Shown here: positions 36,137 to 45,869 of the stretch, piece by piece
Layout of the letters: each line of letters starts with the position of its first letter
Position numbering within the stretch: position 1 is the stretch's first letter
NCBI RefSeq assembly: GCF_009617895.1
Contig: NZ_BLAW01000001.1
Location: 3,153,001 to 3,217,000, forward strand
DNA length: 64,000 nucleotides
Direction of reading: 5' to 3'
Origin: Prolixibacter sp. SD074
GTDB taxonomy: Bacteria > Bacteroidota > Bacteroidia > Bacteroidales > Prolixibacteraceae
Program-made: the position numbers and the translations under genes
Notes under the pieces: generated by a model
What the model saw: the letters and a program-made list of their open reading frames with translations, nothing else
What the model was told of the DNA's origin: nothing
Databases searched by the model: none

Positions 36137-37754
36137 CCCGAATTATTCATCTCGAGTACAATAAAATGGGTGCAAAGTGTTATCTTTAAGTAGATTAAAC
36201 GAAACAACAACACTTTTAAACGCACCCATTTATGAGCAATAAAGATACCGTTTTTTACCGAGGCAGGACAGCAATAAACATGGATTTTTCAGCAGATGCA
36301 GTCAGTTCTGACGGGGCCGTACTACTGCTGGAAAAACTCGAAAGGAAACATCGCATATTGCACTATTTTAGCCAAGTGATTCCCGATTGTCGTGATCCAT
36401 TTCGTATAGTCCACCCCATTGATAAGCTTTTAAAGCAGCGCGTGTTCACCATGGTACAGGGCTACGAAGATGCCAACGATGTCCAGTACCTGAAAAACGA
36501 CCCGCTGTTAAAGGACATCCTTGAAGGGGAACTGGCCTCACAGCCCACCATGTCAAGGTTCGAGAACGGTTTTGACAAGCATTCCGTATTTGCTTTGTGC
36601 AATGCGTGGGTTGACCGCTATGTACTCACACTGGCGGGCAGGGAACAACTTGTGATCGATATTGACGGCACCGACGACCCCACCCATGGCGAACAGCAAC
36701 TGTCGATGTTCAATGGCTATTACGGCCAGTTCATGTACAACGAACTGTTTTTCCACGATGGCGACACGGGGCAGATCATCCTCCCGGTACTACGCCCGGG
36801 TAACAGCCACTCCAACAAATGGTACGTTGCCATTTTAAAGCGGATATTGAAAAAGATAAGGGCCGCCTATCCCGGACTGAAGATCATTGTGCGGGCCGAC
36901 AGCGGCTTCAGTTGCCCCGCTTTTTACCAACTGGCCGATGATTTTGGCCTCAAGTTCGCCGTTGGCATCGCCGCAAACGAAACACTGAAGAAAAAAACCG
37001 CAAGGGCGGAGAAAGCCGTGCGCCATTTGTTCGTTTCCAACAACACCAAGCACCAACATTTTATAAGCTATACCTATCAAGCAGGCACCTGGCACAAACC
37101 ACAACAATGCTACTCGAAGATAGAAAGCACGGGAAAGGGGCTGAACGTCAGGCATATTGTCAGCAATATGGAAGAAGCCGATGCCCGGTCCATCTATTTT
37201 GGGTTTTACGTAAAACGGGGCGAGGCCAGCGAAAACCGGATCAAAGAGGTAAAAAACATGTGTTTTTCGGACAGGTTGTCCGACCATGGCTTTTGGCCAA
37301 ACTTTTTTCGGTTGTTCCTCAGCAGCTTGTCCTACGAAATATTTTTACTTGTGAAAGAAGCAATAAAGAAAACAGGCTTCGAAGCGGCCAAAAAATGGCA
37401 GGTTGATACTATTAGGGCATCATTGTTGAAAATTGGGGCAACAATAAAAACGACAAAGCGAAAGGTGTACTACCGCTTTTCCAAGGCGTTCGTACACCAG
37501 GAACTGTTCAGGCAACTGGTCTTTCAATAAAATAAACAGCAGCGAACAACCAAGCAGGGCACAATGATGGGATTGCTATGCCCTGTTGTCAAAAAATGAG
37601 AGTTTTGGGACAAGAACAGCCGGACACGGCATCGGTTGTCCCCAATATTTATATCGCCCGACCGGAATTTAGTGTAGTTTTCATCAAGCCCAGCTTTCAA
37701 AAATATGAACGCTATAGTTTTATGCACAATTCTCCGGCTGATGAATAATGCGGG
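36137..37754 (+). mobile_element. IS1380-family insertion sequence, complete
   Basis: A 1618-bp element. Its ends form a 15-bp terminal inverted repeat with one mismatch: CCCGAATTATTCATC on the left, and the complement of GATGAATAATGCGGG on the right. It is flanked by TTAA duplications and carries one intact transposase. The IS1380 family is the bacterial relative of piggyBac, with short TSDs. Intact transposase, ends and TSD suggest a recent insertion. Confidence 0.92.
36232..37530 (+). CDS. IS1380 family transposase
   Basis: 432 residues, DDE transposase with the long insertion typical of IS1380. Asp in LVIDIDGTDDPTHG and in KIIVRADSGFSCPAFY, and Glu in the C-terminal ENRIKEVKN region, form the likely catalytic triad. 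Uninterrupted frame. It spans most of the element, and reads opposite to the disrupted gene. Confidence 0.95.
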   Translation: MSNKDTVFYRGRTAINMDFSADAVSSDGAVLLLEKLERKHRILHYFSQVIPDCRDPFRIVHPIDKLLKQRVFTMVQGYEDANDVQYLKNDPLLKDILEGELASQPTMSRFENGFDKHSVFALCNAWVDRYVLTLAGREQLVIDIDGTDDPTHGEQQLSMFNGYYGQFMYNELFFHDGDTGQIILPVLRPGNSHSNKWYVAILKRILKKIRAAYPGLKIIVRADSGFSCPAFYQLADDFGLKFAVGIAANETLKKKTARAEKAVRHLFVSNNTKHQHFISYTYQAGTWHKPQQCYSKIESTGKGLNVRHIVSNMEEADARSIYFGFYVKRGEASENRIKEVKNMCFSDRLSDHGFWPNFFRLFLSSLSYEIFLLVKEAIKKTGFEAAKKWQVDTIRASLLKIGATIKTTKRKVYYRFSKAFVHQELFRQLVFQ

Positions 37755-37758
37755 TTAA
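37755..37758. repeat. Right target-site duplication (TTAA)
   Basis: Second copy of the TTAA found at 36133-36136, directly abutting the right end of the IS. Confidence 0.8.
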
Positions 37759-38328
37759 TTCGTCGGCCTCTTTGCGCATTTCGGCTACTTTCTCCGACCA
37801 GCGCGCCGTATTGCTCTGAAGTGTCTTTTGAAAATGATAGGTGTCGGCAAATTGATCGTATTTCACTTTTACAACAGCAATACTTGGATTGTAAATCGGA
37901 CTTCCGCCGTGCATACTACGCTGCTGCTCTCCATCGATGATTTTCTTTCCCCACTCCAATAAATCCGATTCCAGGGCCAATGAGGGCAGTTTATGCGTTT
38001 GGGTATCCATGCCATAATATGCCCTCACTTCGGGCTTTATTTCGCCTCTAAGGATACAAAAATTGAGTACCTGGATAAAGTGTGAGATATAGAGACGGGC
38101 TTTTTTCACCACCTCATTGTATTTACGGCTATTGGCCGATTGTTGCCGTTTGGCTTGTTTGAGCTGCAGGATAGCGCTTTCGAAGCCCGGGAAAAAGGCT
38201 CGTGCTTTGGTTAACGTGGCTGTCGAAAAAGCCAGGTCATCAATCGACTTCTGGAGGGCGATGTCGATTGCAGCCTTTAAAGCCCGCAAGCGGGCTTGAT
38301 CAGTGTTGGGCAATCTGCGATAGGGCAT
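37755..38328 (-). pseudogene. DUF6261 family gene, N-terminal part, interrupted by IS1380 element
   Basis: The frame starts at ATG 38328 (MPYRRLPNTDQARLRALKAA) and runs into the IS, where it picks up 11 foreign residues (TRIIHQPENCA) and a stop at 37720. The protein, about 243 residues when intact, is a helical Bacteroidota-specific family (DUF6261) of unknown function. The truncated form lacks the last 51 native residues and may or may not be stable. Confidence 0.82.
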
Positions 38329-38450
38329 GGGCAGGCTATTGTTTTAATTGAATTAATGTGGGATGTGAGCGAAGTTATAAAAAACGAAATGGAATTCAAT
38401 ATTCGCCGAAGGGTTTAACAATAACTTTAAAAACAGAAAGAAGTGTGAAT

Positions 38451-38482
38451 ACAAAAAAGGCTCCCCAGAATGGAAAGCCTTT
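38451..38482 (-). terminator. Terminator of the sdhCAB operon
   Basis: On the minus strand AAAGGCT (38482-38476) pairs with AGCCTTT (38462-38456), loop of 13 nt, followed by T residues, about 30 bp after the sdhB stop. Confidence 0.7.
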
Positions 38483-38510
38483 CATCTATTGCTTGCTTAA
38501 GAGTTGATTA

Positions 38511-39272
38511 TTAATCAGAGAATTTCGCTTTCAGATATTCCCGGTTCAACCGGGCGATATGCGAAATAGAAATATTTTTCGGACAGGCCAGTTCGCAGGC
38601 ACCGGTATTGGTACAACCACCAAATCCGAGCTCATCCATTTTTGCTACCATGGCTTTCGCACGACGTTTGGCCTCTACTTTTCCTTGCGGAAGCTTGGCA
38701 AACTGCGATACTTTGGCCGCTACAAACAGCATAGCCGAAGAGTTTTTACAGGTAGCTACACAGGCACCACAACCGATACAGGCAGCTGCGTCCATCGCTT
38801 CTTCAGCATCAACCTGCGCAATCGGGATGGTATTTCCATCAGGGACACCGCCGGTATTAACCGATACATAACCGCCAGCCTGCTGGATTTTATCGAAAGC
38901 TGTACGGTCGACAATCAGGTCTTTAATAACCGGGAAAGCGCCGGCACGCCATGGTTCAACGGTAATGGTTTCGCCATCTTCGAATTTACGCATGTGCAGC
39001 TGGCACGTGGTAATTTCGCTGTCCGGGCCGTGTGCATGACCGTTGATGTACATGGAACACATACCACAGATACCTTCACGGCAGTCGTGGTCAAAGGCAA
39101 TCGGGTCTTTGCCTTCGCGGATAAGCTGGTCGTTCAGGATGTCGATCATTTCAAGGAACGAACTACCCTGTGAAACATTTTCCACCTCGTACGTTTCAAA
39201 CCGACCTTTATCGGAGGGATTGTTTTGCCTCCAAACCTTGACGTATATTTTCTTTAAGATTTTATCAGCCAT
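38511..39272 (-). CDS. sdhB: Succinate dehydrogenase/fumarate reductase iron-sulfur subunit
   Basis: 253 residues. Clusters in order: [2Fe-2S] plant-type ([20 protein letters not shown], with a distal C in TTCQLH), then [11 protein letters not shown] and [12 protein letters not shown] for the [4Fe-4S] and [3Fe-4S] centres. It transfers electrons between the flavoprotein and the haem/quinone site. Third gene of sdhCAB; the complex may run as fumarate reductase in this phylum. Confidence 0.95.
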   Translation of the reverse strand: MADKILKKIYVKVWRQNNPSDKGRFETYEVENVSQGSSFLEMIDILNDQLIREGKDPIAFDHDCREGICGMCSMYINGHAHGPDSEITTCQLHMRKFEDGETITVEPWRAGAFPVIKDLIVDRTAFDKIQQAGGYVSVNTGGVPDGNTIPIAQVDAEEAMDAAACIGCGACVATCKNSSAMLFVAAKVSQFAKLPQGKVEAKRRAKAMVAKMDELGFGGCTNTGACELACPKNISISHIARLNREYLKAKFSD

Positions 39273-39339
39273 TTTCTTAATTATTTAGATTTAAGTAATT
39301 GGATCCGGATTTCTTTTTCCGGATACGGGTACTTAACTC

Positions 39340-41280
39340 TTATTTATAACTTCTCTGGGTGAGTTTCACGTTCTCGAATACCAGCTCTTCACGGTGCATA
39401 ACCGGCTCTTTGTCTTCGCCTTGGAATTCCCAGGCTGAAGCATAACAACCGATTTCATCATTCCGTTTGGCTTCACCATCCTCGGTTACTGATTCCTCAC
39501 GGAAGTGGCCACCGCATGATTCGTTGCGGTTCAGCGCATCGCGGGCCATCAGGTCGCCAATGTCGATGAAGTCAGCCAAACGGCCGGCTTTTTCAAGTTC
39601 AGGATTGATGTTGTTCATTTCACCGGGGATGCGCACATTGCTCCAGAACTCTTTCTTCAGTTCGGCAATTTCTTCGATGGCTTTTTTCAGTCCCTCTTCG
39701 TTACGCGACATACCCACATATTCCCACATGATGTGGCCCAGTTTTTTGTGGAAGTAATCCACCGGCTGGCCTCCCTTGATATTGTAGAGTTTTTCCAACC
39801 GACTCGTTACATTTTTTTCGGCCTCTTCAAATTCGGGTGTATTGGTTTCAATCCTGGGTACCATGATTTCACCAGCCAGGTAATCACCAATGGTGTATGG
39901 CAGGATGAAATAACCGTCGGCCAGCCCCTGCATCAATGCAGAAGCACCGAGTCGGTTGGCGCCGTGATCAGAGAAGTTAGCCTCGCCAATGGCATACAAT
40001 CCGGGAATGGAAGTCATCAGGTTGTAATCAACCCAAATGCCACCCATGGCATAGTGGATGGCCGGAAAAATCTGCATCGGATTTTCATACGGGTTCACAT
40101 CAGTAATCTTTTCGTACATCTGGAAAAGGTTACCGTAGCGTTTTTCAATTGTCTCGCGGCCCAGACGCTCAATGGCATATTTGAAATCGAGGAATACCGC
40201 TTTACCTTCAGCATTTACACCGAAACCGGCATCGCAGCGCTCTTTGGCAGCGCGCGAAGCAACGTCGCGGGGAACCAGGTTACCATACGACGGGTAACGA
40301 CGTTCCAGGTAAAAGTCGCGGTCTTCGTCTTTGATATCGATAGGGCTGATTTCGCCTTTACGAAGACGTTCAGCATCTTCTTTTTTCTTTGGGGCCCAAA
40401 CGCGCCCGTCGTTACGCAGTGATTCTGACATCAACGTCAGTTTCGACTGCTGTGAACCGTGAACCGGAATACAGGTTGGGTGAATCTGTACGTAACAAGG
40501 ATTGGAGAAGTAAGCGCCGCGCTTGTATGCCTGCCATGCGGCAGAACCGTTACAACCCATGGCGTTGGTCGACAGGAAGAATACGTTTCCGTAACCTCCG
40601 GTAGCCAATACCACTGCATGCGCGCCAAATCGTTTGATTTCGCCGTTTGTCAGGTCGCGGGCAACAATTCCGTGGGCTTTCCCGCCGACAAGCACAACAT
40701 CGAGCATTTCGTGACGTGCGTACATTTCTACGCTGCCGGCATCAATCTGGCGGTTGAGGGCAGAGTAGGCGCCCAGCAACAACTGCTGTCCGGTCTGTCC
40801 ACGAGCGTAAAACGTACGGCTGACCAGTACACCACCGAATGAACGGTTAGCCAGCGTTCCACCATATTCACGGGCAAACGGAACGCCTTGTGCAACACAC
40901 TGGTCAATAATGTTGGGAGAAACTTCAGCCAGGCGATAAGTGTTCGCTTCCCGGGCGCGGTAGTCACCTCCTTTAATCGTATCATAAAACAGGCGATAAA
41001 CCGAGTCGTTATCGTTCTGGTAGTTTTTTGCAGCGTTAATACCGCCCTGAGCGGCAATGGAGTGAGCCCGGCGCGGACTATCCTGGTAACAGAATGCTTT
41101 TACATTGTATCCCAGTTCGCCCAGCGATGCAGCAGCTGATGCTCCGGCCAGTCCGGTACCCACTACAATGATGTCGAGTTTCCGTTTGTTGGCAGGACTT
41201 ACTACGCGGATAGCTTCTTTATGACGAGACCATTTTTCGGCCAACGGGCCTTTAGGTATTTTGGAATCTATGTTGCTCAT
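39340..41280 (-). CDS. sdhA: Succinate dehydrogenase/fumarate reductase flavoprotein subunit
   Basis: 646 residues. FAD fold [20 protein letters not shown]; the covalent FAD histidine lies in the [19 protein letters not shown] segment. The catalytic Arg/His region is in [10 protein letters not shown] and [12 protein letters not shown]. It interconverts succinate and fumarate on the cytoplasmic face. Long form typical of the class-B complex; sdhB is 67 bp downstream. Confidence 0.96.
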   Translation of the reverse strand: MSNIDSKIPKGPLAEKWSRHKEAIRVVSPANKRKLDIIVVGTGLAGASAAASLGELGYNVKAFCYQDSPRRAHSIAAQGGINAAKNYQNDNDSVYRLFYDTIKGGDYRAREANTYRLAEVSPNIIDQCVAQGVPFAREYGGTLANRSFGGVLVSRTFYARGQTGQQLLLGAYSALNRQIDAGSVEMYARHEMLDVVLVGGKAHGIVARDLTNGEIKRFGAHAVVLATGGYGNVFFLSTNAMGCNGSAAWQAYKRGAYFSNPCYVQIHPTCIPVHGSQQSKLTLMSESLRNDGRVWAPKKKEDAERLRKGEISPIDIKDEDRDFYLERRYPSYGNLVPRDVASRAAKERCDAGFGVNAEGKAVFLDFKYAIERLGRETIEKRYGNLFQMYEKITDVNPYENPMQIFPAIHYAMGGIWVDYNLMTSIPGLYAIGEANFSDHGANRLGASALMQGLADGYFILPYTIGDYLAGEIMVPRIETNTPEFEEAEKNVTSRLEKLYNIKGGQPVDYFHKKLGHIMWEYVGMSRNEEGLKKAIEEIAELKKEFWSNVRIPGEMNNINPELEKAGRLADFIDIGDLMARDALNRNESCGGHFREESVTEDGEAKRNDEIGCYASAWEFQGEDKEPVMHREELVFENVKLTQRSYK

Positions 41281-41304
41281 GTCTTAAATGTCTTTAAGGT
41301 TCAA

Positions 41305-41991
41305 TTAAAACTTAATGAGAAAATACAGCGGGATGTAAGCGAATCCGGCACCAATGACGAAAGCCACCAGGTGAGCCAGAAACTTCAGTCTTTTCATCCA
41401 TTTGCTGTTATTCAGGCCAATGGTATGGAAAGCGCTCCAGAAACCGTGTGAAATGTGGAGCCCGATCAGAATACCTCCCAGAATGTAAATGATGTCATAA
41501 ACCGGATAGTGAATAAAGAGGGTGGATACGAGTGCATAAGAGTTTTGTACGCCACCTTCCAGACCGGGACCCGGTTGATTCAGCAGGGGATCGCCGGTGA
41601 AACGAATTTTTACATAAAAGTTGAAAAGGTGGATAATCAGGAATATCAGCACCATGCCTCCCAGGATAAACATGTTCTTTTCCGGTGCATACCACTTCAA
41701 CAGATTGTCGCCGGCCTGATACCCCTTCGGTCTCGCCTTCATGTTTTCAAGGGTAATCCATCCCGACCAAATAATGTGGATAATAAAACCAAGCGCCAGG
41801 ATTGGTTCAATTATTTTAATAATTGGATTTGTCGCCATGAAATGCGCGGCCTCATTGAACAAAACTCCCGACTTGTCAAACGTCAGGAACAGGTTCAAAG
41901 TGAGGTGAACAAACAGGAAGACAATCAGAAAAAGTCCTGTTAAGCTCATAAAAAACTTCCGCCCAATCGAGGCTTTCATGAAACTGCTCAT
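41305..41991 (-). CDS. sdhC: Succinate dehydrogenase/fumarate reductase cytochrome b subunit
   Basis: 228 residues, five membrane helices, as in the single-subunit, dihaem class-B anchors (Wolinella FrdC, Bacillus SdhC). Histidines in helices (FVHLTLNLF, IIHIIWSGW, LIIHLFNF, LHISHGFW) are candidate haem ligands. I start at ATG 41991 (MSSFMKASIGRKF); the frame is open further upstream, but that extension covers the promoter. First gene of sdhCAB. Confidence 0.93.
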   Translation of the reverse strand: MSSFMKASIGRKFFMSLTGLFLIVFLFVHLTLNLFLTFDKSGVLFNEAAHFMATNPIIKIIEPILALGFIIHIIWSGWITLENMKARPKGYQAGDNLLKWYAPEKNMFILGGMVLIFLIIHLFNFYVKIRFTGDPLLNQPGPGLEGGVQNSYALVSTLFIHYPVYDIIYILGGILIGLHISHGFWSAFHTIGLNNSKWMKRLKFLAHLVAFVIGAGFAYIPLYFLIKF

Positions 41992-42049
41992 AAGTCCTTG
42001 TTTTAAGTAAATTATTCCATGTATGATTTGTGTTGCAAAAAAATCATCA

Positions 42050-42080
42050 CAAATGTAGACGATGGTCATATGCTAAACAA
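42050..42080 (-). promoter_or_regulatory. Promoter of the sdhCAB operon
   Basis: On the minus strand TTG (42080-42078), 20-bp spacing, then TACATTTG (42057-42050): a full match to the Bacteroidota consensus. The transcript would start near 42043, about 50 nt before sdhC. Confidence 0.65.
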
Positions 42081-42105
42081 CATAACCGAAAGCAAACCAA
42101 ATAAT

Positions 42106-42972
42106 TTATACTGTTTCTATTAAGTCGTCGGTTTGCTGATTTGAACCATAATATCTGTCATTTTCCGTATGTTCTTCTGAAAAGTTCAAAAATTTGTCTA
42201 AAAATAAACTTTTCTCCTCAATGAAACCCACATGTCCACAATTTTCCAACCCGATATAAGTCGCGTTTCGGATATGATGTGCTTCGTTCCATTGTTTGGC
42301 AGCCGCCAGTATTTTGTCCTCTTCTCCGGCAAGGATAAAAACCGGGAAAGGAGCTTTGTTCAGAAATTCAAGATAGGAAGGCCTTCTCATAATGGCACGA
42401 ATTGCTGCAATTGCAGCTTCAGGAGACACTTGGGCAGCGATTTCGCGCAACCGGTCATGTAACTCCGGGAAGCGGTTGAGGTTGCGAGGCGCAAAGTTGT
42501 TGTGCAACGAATTGCGAATAATCAGCTCCAGTCGCCCTTTTTCGATTAACCCGATTTCGCGCCGCCTCAGGTCCAATTGAATTTCCGATGCTTCGTCGGC
42601 TGATGCGTGCAATAAGGCCAGCCATTTCACTTTCTCAGGGAAAAGATGGGCGAAAGCCAGTGCGTTGTAGCCACCCATCGAATGCCCTGCCAGTGTCAGT
42701 TGGCCTGTATGGCTGATTGCTTTCAGAAGAGCGTGTAATTCTTTGGCAAAATCAATAAATGTATAGCCTTCCGGCGGAAGATCGGAATGACCGTGTCCGG
42801 GAAAATCGACCGTCAGTATCTGAAAATGACTGGCGAGTTCCGGTAGCAGGTCATCAAAAATGGATGAAGACTCCAGGTACCCATGAAGCAAAACCAACAA
42901 TTCACCTTCTCCCGAAAGGGAATAGGATAATTTACGTCCGTTGAAAAAGTGGTAAAGTCCGGTCTGGTTCAT
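42106..42972 (-). CDS. Alpha/beta hydrolase
   Basis: 288 residues, no signal peptide. VLLHGYLESSSIFDDL is the oxyanion segment, GHSMGGYNAL contains the nucleophile Ser, AGEEDKIL the acid Asp and CGHVGFIEE the catalytic His. Substrate unknown. It lies upstream of sdhC in the same direction, but the sdh promoter sits between them. Confidence 0.9.
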   Translation of the reverse strand: MNQTGLYHFFNGRKLSYSLSGEGELLVLLHGYLESSSIFDDLLPELASHFQILTVDFPGHGHSDLPPEGYTFIDFAKELHALLKAISHTGQLTLAGHSMGGYNALAFAHLFPEKVKWLALLHASADEASEIQLDLRRREIGLIEKGRLELIIRNSLHNNFAPRNLNRFPELHDRLREIAAQVSPEAAIAAIRAIMRRPSYLEFLNKAPFPVFILAGEEDKILAAAKQWNEAHHIRNATYIGLENCGHVGFIEEKSLFLDKFLNFSEEHTENDRYYGSNQQTDDLIETV

Positions 42973-43161
42973 TCGTGCAAATTAACACATTTCTTCCTTT
43001 TCAGAAGGCGAATCGGAAGCAATTTCTCTGTTCAGCTTATGATAAATCAAATGTTTTGAAACATCATTTTTACGTAAATCCCCGGTATTCGGTGGGTTTC
43101 TTTTTATTTTAATGGTATCGGGGCGCCCGATCAGTCCAGTTTAAACACAACGGCCAAGGTT

Positions 43162-43330
43162 ATGGAAGAGCAGGGCTATTTACCGGGTTACCTACCGGTG
43201 AATAAACGGTGGAGTTACGCGGCAGGTGCCGTTTATAAACACTACCGTGAAAAAGGTTACGATACGTGGGTGTTTAGCCGGAAGCGGCTCAATAACATTC
43301 AGTACAAATCCCGGCAGGAAAATAAAAAAG
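43162..43330 (+). pseudogene. Possible fragment of a TonB-dependent receptor
   Basis: The frame reads MEEQGYLPGYLPVNKRWSYA, then AGAVYKHYREKGYDTWVFSR and RLNN. The last two segments resemble a conserved strand/loop stretch I remember from Bacteroidota outer-membrane receptors. Only about 55 residues are left; beyond 43330 the frame runs into the sucCD terminator and then antisense to sucD. It could instead be an unrelated small ORF. Confidence 0.3.
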
Positions 43331-43359
43331 TGGCAACACCCGAAGACATCGCCACTTTT
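43321..43359 (-). terminator. Terminator of the sucCD operon
   Basis: On the minus strand AAAAGTGGC (43359-43351) pairs with GCCACTTTT (43334-43326), loop of 16 nt, followed by a T-rich run. It begins 27 bp after the sucD stop. Confidence 0.8.
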
Positions 43360-43385
43360 GGAACATTGTATGGATTTTTAAAAAA

Positions 43386-44258
43386 TTACATTCCTAAACG
43401 CTCTTTGATGAGAACCGGGATTTCCGTCGGCTTTTTAGCCACCGGAACACCGGCTTCTTCAAATGCTTTGATTTTTTCGGCGGCAGTACCGCTTCCGCTG
43501 GAGATAATCGCGCCGGCGTGGCCCATGCGTTTTCCGGGAGGTGCCGTTTGTCCGGCGATAAAGGCGACAACCGGTTTGGTAACTTTTTCCTTGATGAATA
43601 GGGCTGCACGTTCTTCAGCATCACCGCCAATTTCACCAATCAGGACAATGGCTTCGGTTTGCGGGTCATTCTCGAACATTTCCAGAAGCTCTTCATAATA
43701 AAGCCCGGCCACCGGGTCACCGCCAATCCCTACGCAAGTGCTCTGGCCTAATCCGTTTGTTGTCAGCTGGTTCACCATTTCGTAGGTGAGGGTGCCACTA
43801 CGGCTCATCAGGCCAACATTACCTTTCTTGAAGATATTTCCCGGTAGGATACCAGCCAGCGCTTCGCCTGGAGTAACCAACCCGGGACAGTTGGGGCCAA
43901 TCACTTTTGTGCCGTTCTTTTTCAGGTAAGGTATCAGTTTCACCATATCCAGGGTCGGAAGACCTTCGGTAATGGTAATCACCAGTTCCACGCCAGCTTC
44001 GGATGCTTCGTAAACGGCATCAGCGGCAAATTTTGGCGGAACAAAAATGATGGATGCATTGGCTTTGGTGGCAGCTACGGCATCTTTCACCGTATTGAAA
44101 ACCGGAATATCGCCAACTTTCTGTCCACCTTTACCTGGTGAAACCCCGCCAACGACGTTGGTTCCGTATTCTTTCATTTTTTGTGCGTGAAAACTACCGT
44201 CGCGACCGGTAATTCCCTGTACAATGAGGCGGGTATCTGAGTTGATTAGAATGCTCAT
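43386..44258 (-). CDS. sucD: Succinyl-CoA ligase (ADP-forming) subunit alpha
   Basis: 290 residues. CoA-binding Rossmann fold at the N-terminus ([19 protein letters not shown]), and the active-site phosphohistidine in [15 protein letters not shown]. It joins sucC in the citric-acid cycle step between succinyl-CoA and succinate, with substrate-level phosphorylation. 62 bp separate it from sucC upstream. Confidence 0.97.
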   Translation of the reverse strand: MSILINSDTRLIVQGITGRDGSFHAQKMKEYGTNVVGGVSPGKGGQKVGDIPVFNTVKDAVAATKANASIIFVPPKFAADAVYEASEAGVELVITITEGLPTLDMVKLIPYLKKNGTKVIGPNCPGLVTPGEALAGILPGNIFKKGNVGLMSRSGTLTYEMVNQLTTNGLGQSTCVGIGGDPVAGLYYEELLEMFENDPQTEAIVLIGEIGGDAEERAALFIKEKVTKPVVAFIAGQTAPPGKRMGHAGAIISSGSGTAAEKIKAFEEAGVPVAKKPTEIPVLIKERLGM

Positions 44259-44320
44259 TTGATTTGAATTAAAAATTGAAACAAAGGATAAATCAGTTAA
44301 TTAATTTCAGAAAACGTCAA

Positions 44321-45460
44321 TTAAGCGGTCTGGCTGGCCATTTCGATGGCTTTTTCAGCAGCTTCGCCCATGGAAGCAACTGTTACCAGGTTTGTCGTCT
44401 TCAGTATCTTCAACCCTTCGGCTGCATTGGTCCCTGATAACCGGACGACAATCGGGATTTTCACATCCATCTGGTCCAGTGCCGAGATGATACCTTTCGC
44501 TACATCATCGCAACGGGTAATACCACCGAAAATGTTGATCATAACGGATTTAACGTTTTTATCGGCCAGCAGCAGGTTCATGGCATCAATCACCTTCTGC
44601 GGGTTCGAGCTACCGCCAATATCAAGGAAGTTAGCCGGTTCGCCACCGTAAATCTTGATAATGTCCATCGTAGCCATGGCCAGTCCGGCGCCGTTCACCA
44701 TACAACCAATGTTACCATCGAGTTTGATGAAACTCAATCCTTTTTCCTTTGCTTCGATTTCTGTCTTTTCGTCTTCGGTAGGCTCGCGCATTTCCAGAAT
44801 TTCCGGTTGGCGGAACAGAGCGTTATCGTCGAAGTTCATCTTACCGTCGAGTGCCATCAGGTTACCGTCGGCAGTAATCACCAGCGGATTGATTTCAGCC
44901 AGCGAAGCATCGGCATCGATAAACAAACGATAAAGTTTTTCGAACAAATCGGTGCCCTGGCGAACCAGTTTGATGTCATTGAAAAGTTTGAAAGCAATCT
45001 GACGGGCCTGGAAAGGCATCAGACCGATTTCGGCATCGATGATAAATTTGTGAATGGCATCGGGGTTATCTTTGGCAACCTCTTCGATTTCGACACCACC
45101 TTCGCTACTGGCCATGAATACAACCGACTTGGTATTCCGGTCGATGGTCAGGCCCACGTAAAATTCATCGGTAAACGAAATGGCTTTGGCAGTCAACACC
45201 TTCTCAACAGTGTAACCTTTGATGTCCATTCCAAGGATTTGGTTAGCCGCATTAATCAGTTCTTCTTTGGTTTTTGCCAGTTTTACACCACCGGCTTTAC
45301 CGCGTCCTCCTGCAAGAACCTGGGCTTTTACCACAACGGGCAGCCCCAGTTTTTCAGCAGCTTTTTCCACATCTTCTACTGAGTGGCAGAGAATCTCATC
45401 CGAGACAGGGATCTCATAATCGGCAAATATCTGCTTTGCCTGGTATTCGTGAATTTTCAT
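44321..45460 (-). CDS. sucC: Succinyl-CoA ligase subunit beta
   Basis: 379 residues. ATP-grasp domain (KIHEYQAKQIFADY; VVKAQVLAGGRGKAGGVKLA) and the C-terminal ligase domain (GNIGCMVNGAGLAMATMD; NIFGGITRCDDVA). Residue identity at the nucleotide-specificity site was not assessed, so ATP or GTP use is open. First gene of sucCD. Confidence 0.97.
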   Translation of the reverse strand: MKIHEYQAKQIFADYEIPVSDEILCHSVEDVEKAAEKLGLPVVVKAQVLAGGRGKAGGVKLAKTKEELINAANQILGMDIKGYTVEKVLTAKAISFTDEFYVGLTIDRNTKSVVFMASSEGGVEIEEVAKDNPDAIHKFIIDAEIGLMPFQARQIAFKLFNDIKLVRQGTDLFEKLYRLFIDADASLAEINPLVITADGNLMALDGKMNFDDNALFRQPEILEMREPTEDEKTEIEAKEKGLSFIKLDGNIGCMVNGAGLAMATMDIIKIYGGEPANFLDIGGSSNPQKVIDAMNLLLADKNVKSVMINIFGGITRCDDVAKGIISALDQMDVKIPIVVRLSGTNAAEGLKILKTTNLVTVASMGEAAEKAIEMASQTA

Positions 45461-45699
45461 TTAATGCTGGTTGTTAGAGTTCTTAACTAACTATTTGAAT
45501 AAATTTTTTACAATCATTCAATTTGTAACGTGAATTTTTATGTAAACCTACCTACTTAAATAAGCCTCTAAAGTATTGAAAAATATGAATAAATAAATAT
45601 GTTGTATATCACATGAAACAGGTTCAAAAAAGCATGGATTGCGCTCTTAAATGAAATCCGCTGACTTTAGAGGTTTTTCCATCATTAACAAAAGAATAG

Positions 45700-45866
45700 G
45701 TGATTGGTTTTACCTATCGTGAATTCATTATCGGCCGGAGGCGCTTGCTCACCGGAGAGTCACTGTTTCTGACACATTTTACCCATCATGGATTTGGAAA
45801 AGGACACGTGGCATTTGCGGCTCCTTGCCCCGGTACCATTCTTCCAATCGACTTACCAAATCATTT
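45700..45866 (+). pseudogene. AIM24/TIGR00266 family remnant
   Basis: A frame open from GTG 45700 encodes RRRLLTGESLFLTHFTHHGF and then GHVAFAAPCPGTILPIDL. The pattern R-R-x-L-T-G-E-S-L-F-x-T-x-F and AFAAPxPGxIxPxDL is characteristic of the middle of TIGR00266/AIM24-type proteins (normally about 230-260 residues). Both ends are gone. The rest of the 409-bp stretch 45461-45869 is AT-rich, and I see nothing else in it except the unseen sucC promoter. Confidence 0.6.
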
Positions 45867-45869
45867 GCC

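Noticed and set aside
37720-37754. C-terminus TRIIHQPENCA as native part of the DUF6261 protein
   Set aside because: These codons lie inside the IS right inverted repeat; the true C-terminus is at 35975-36132.
39733-40422. 229-codon frame opposite sdhA
   Set aside because: Antisense shadow of a conserved flavoprotein gene.
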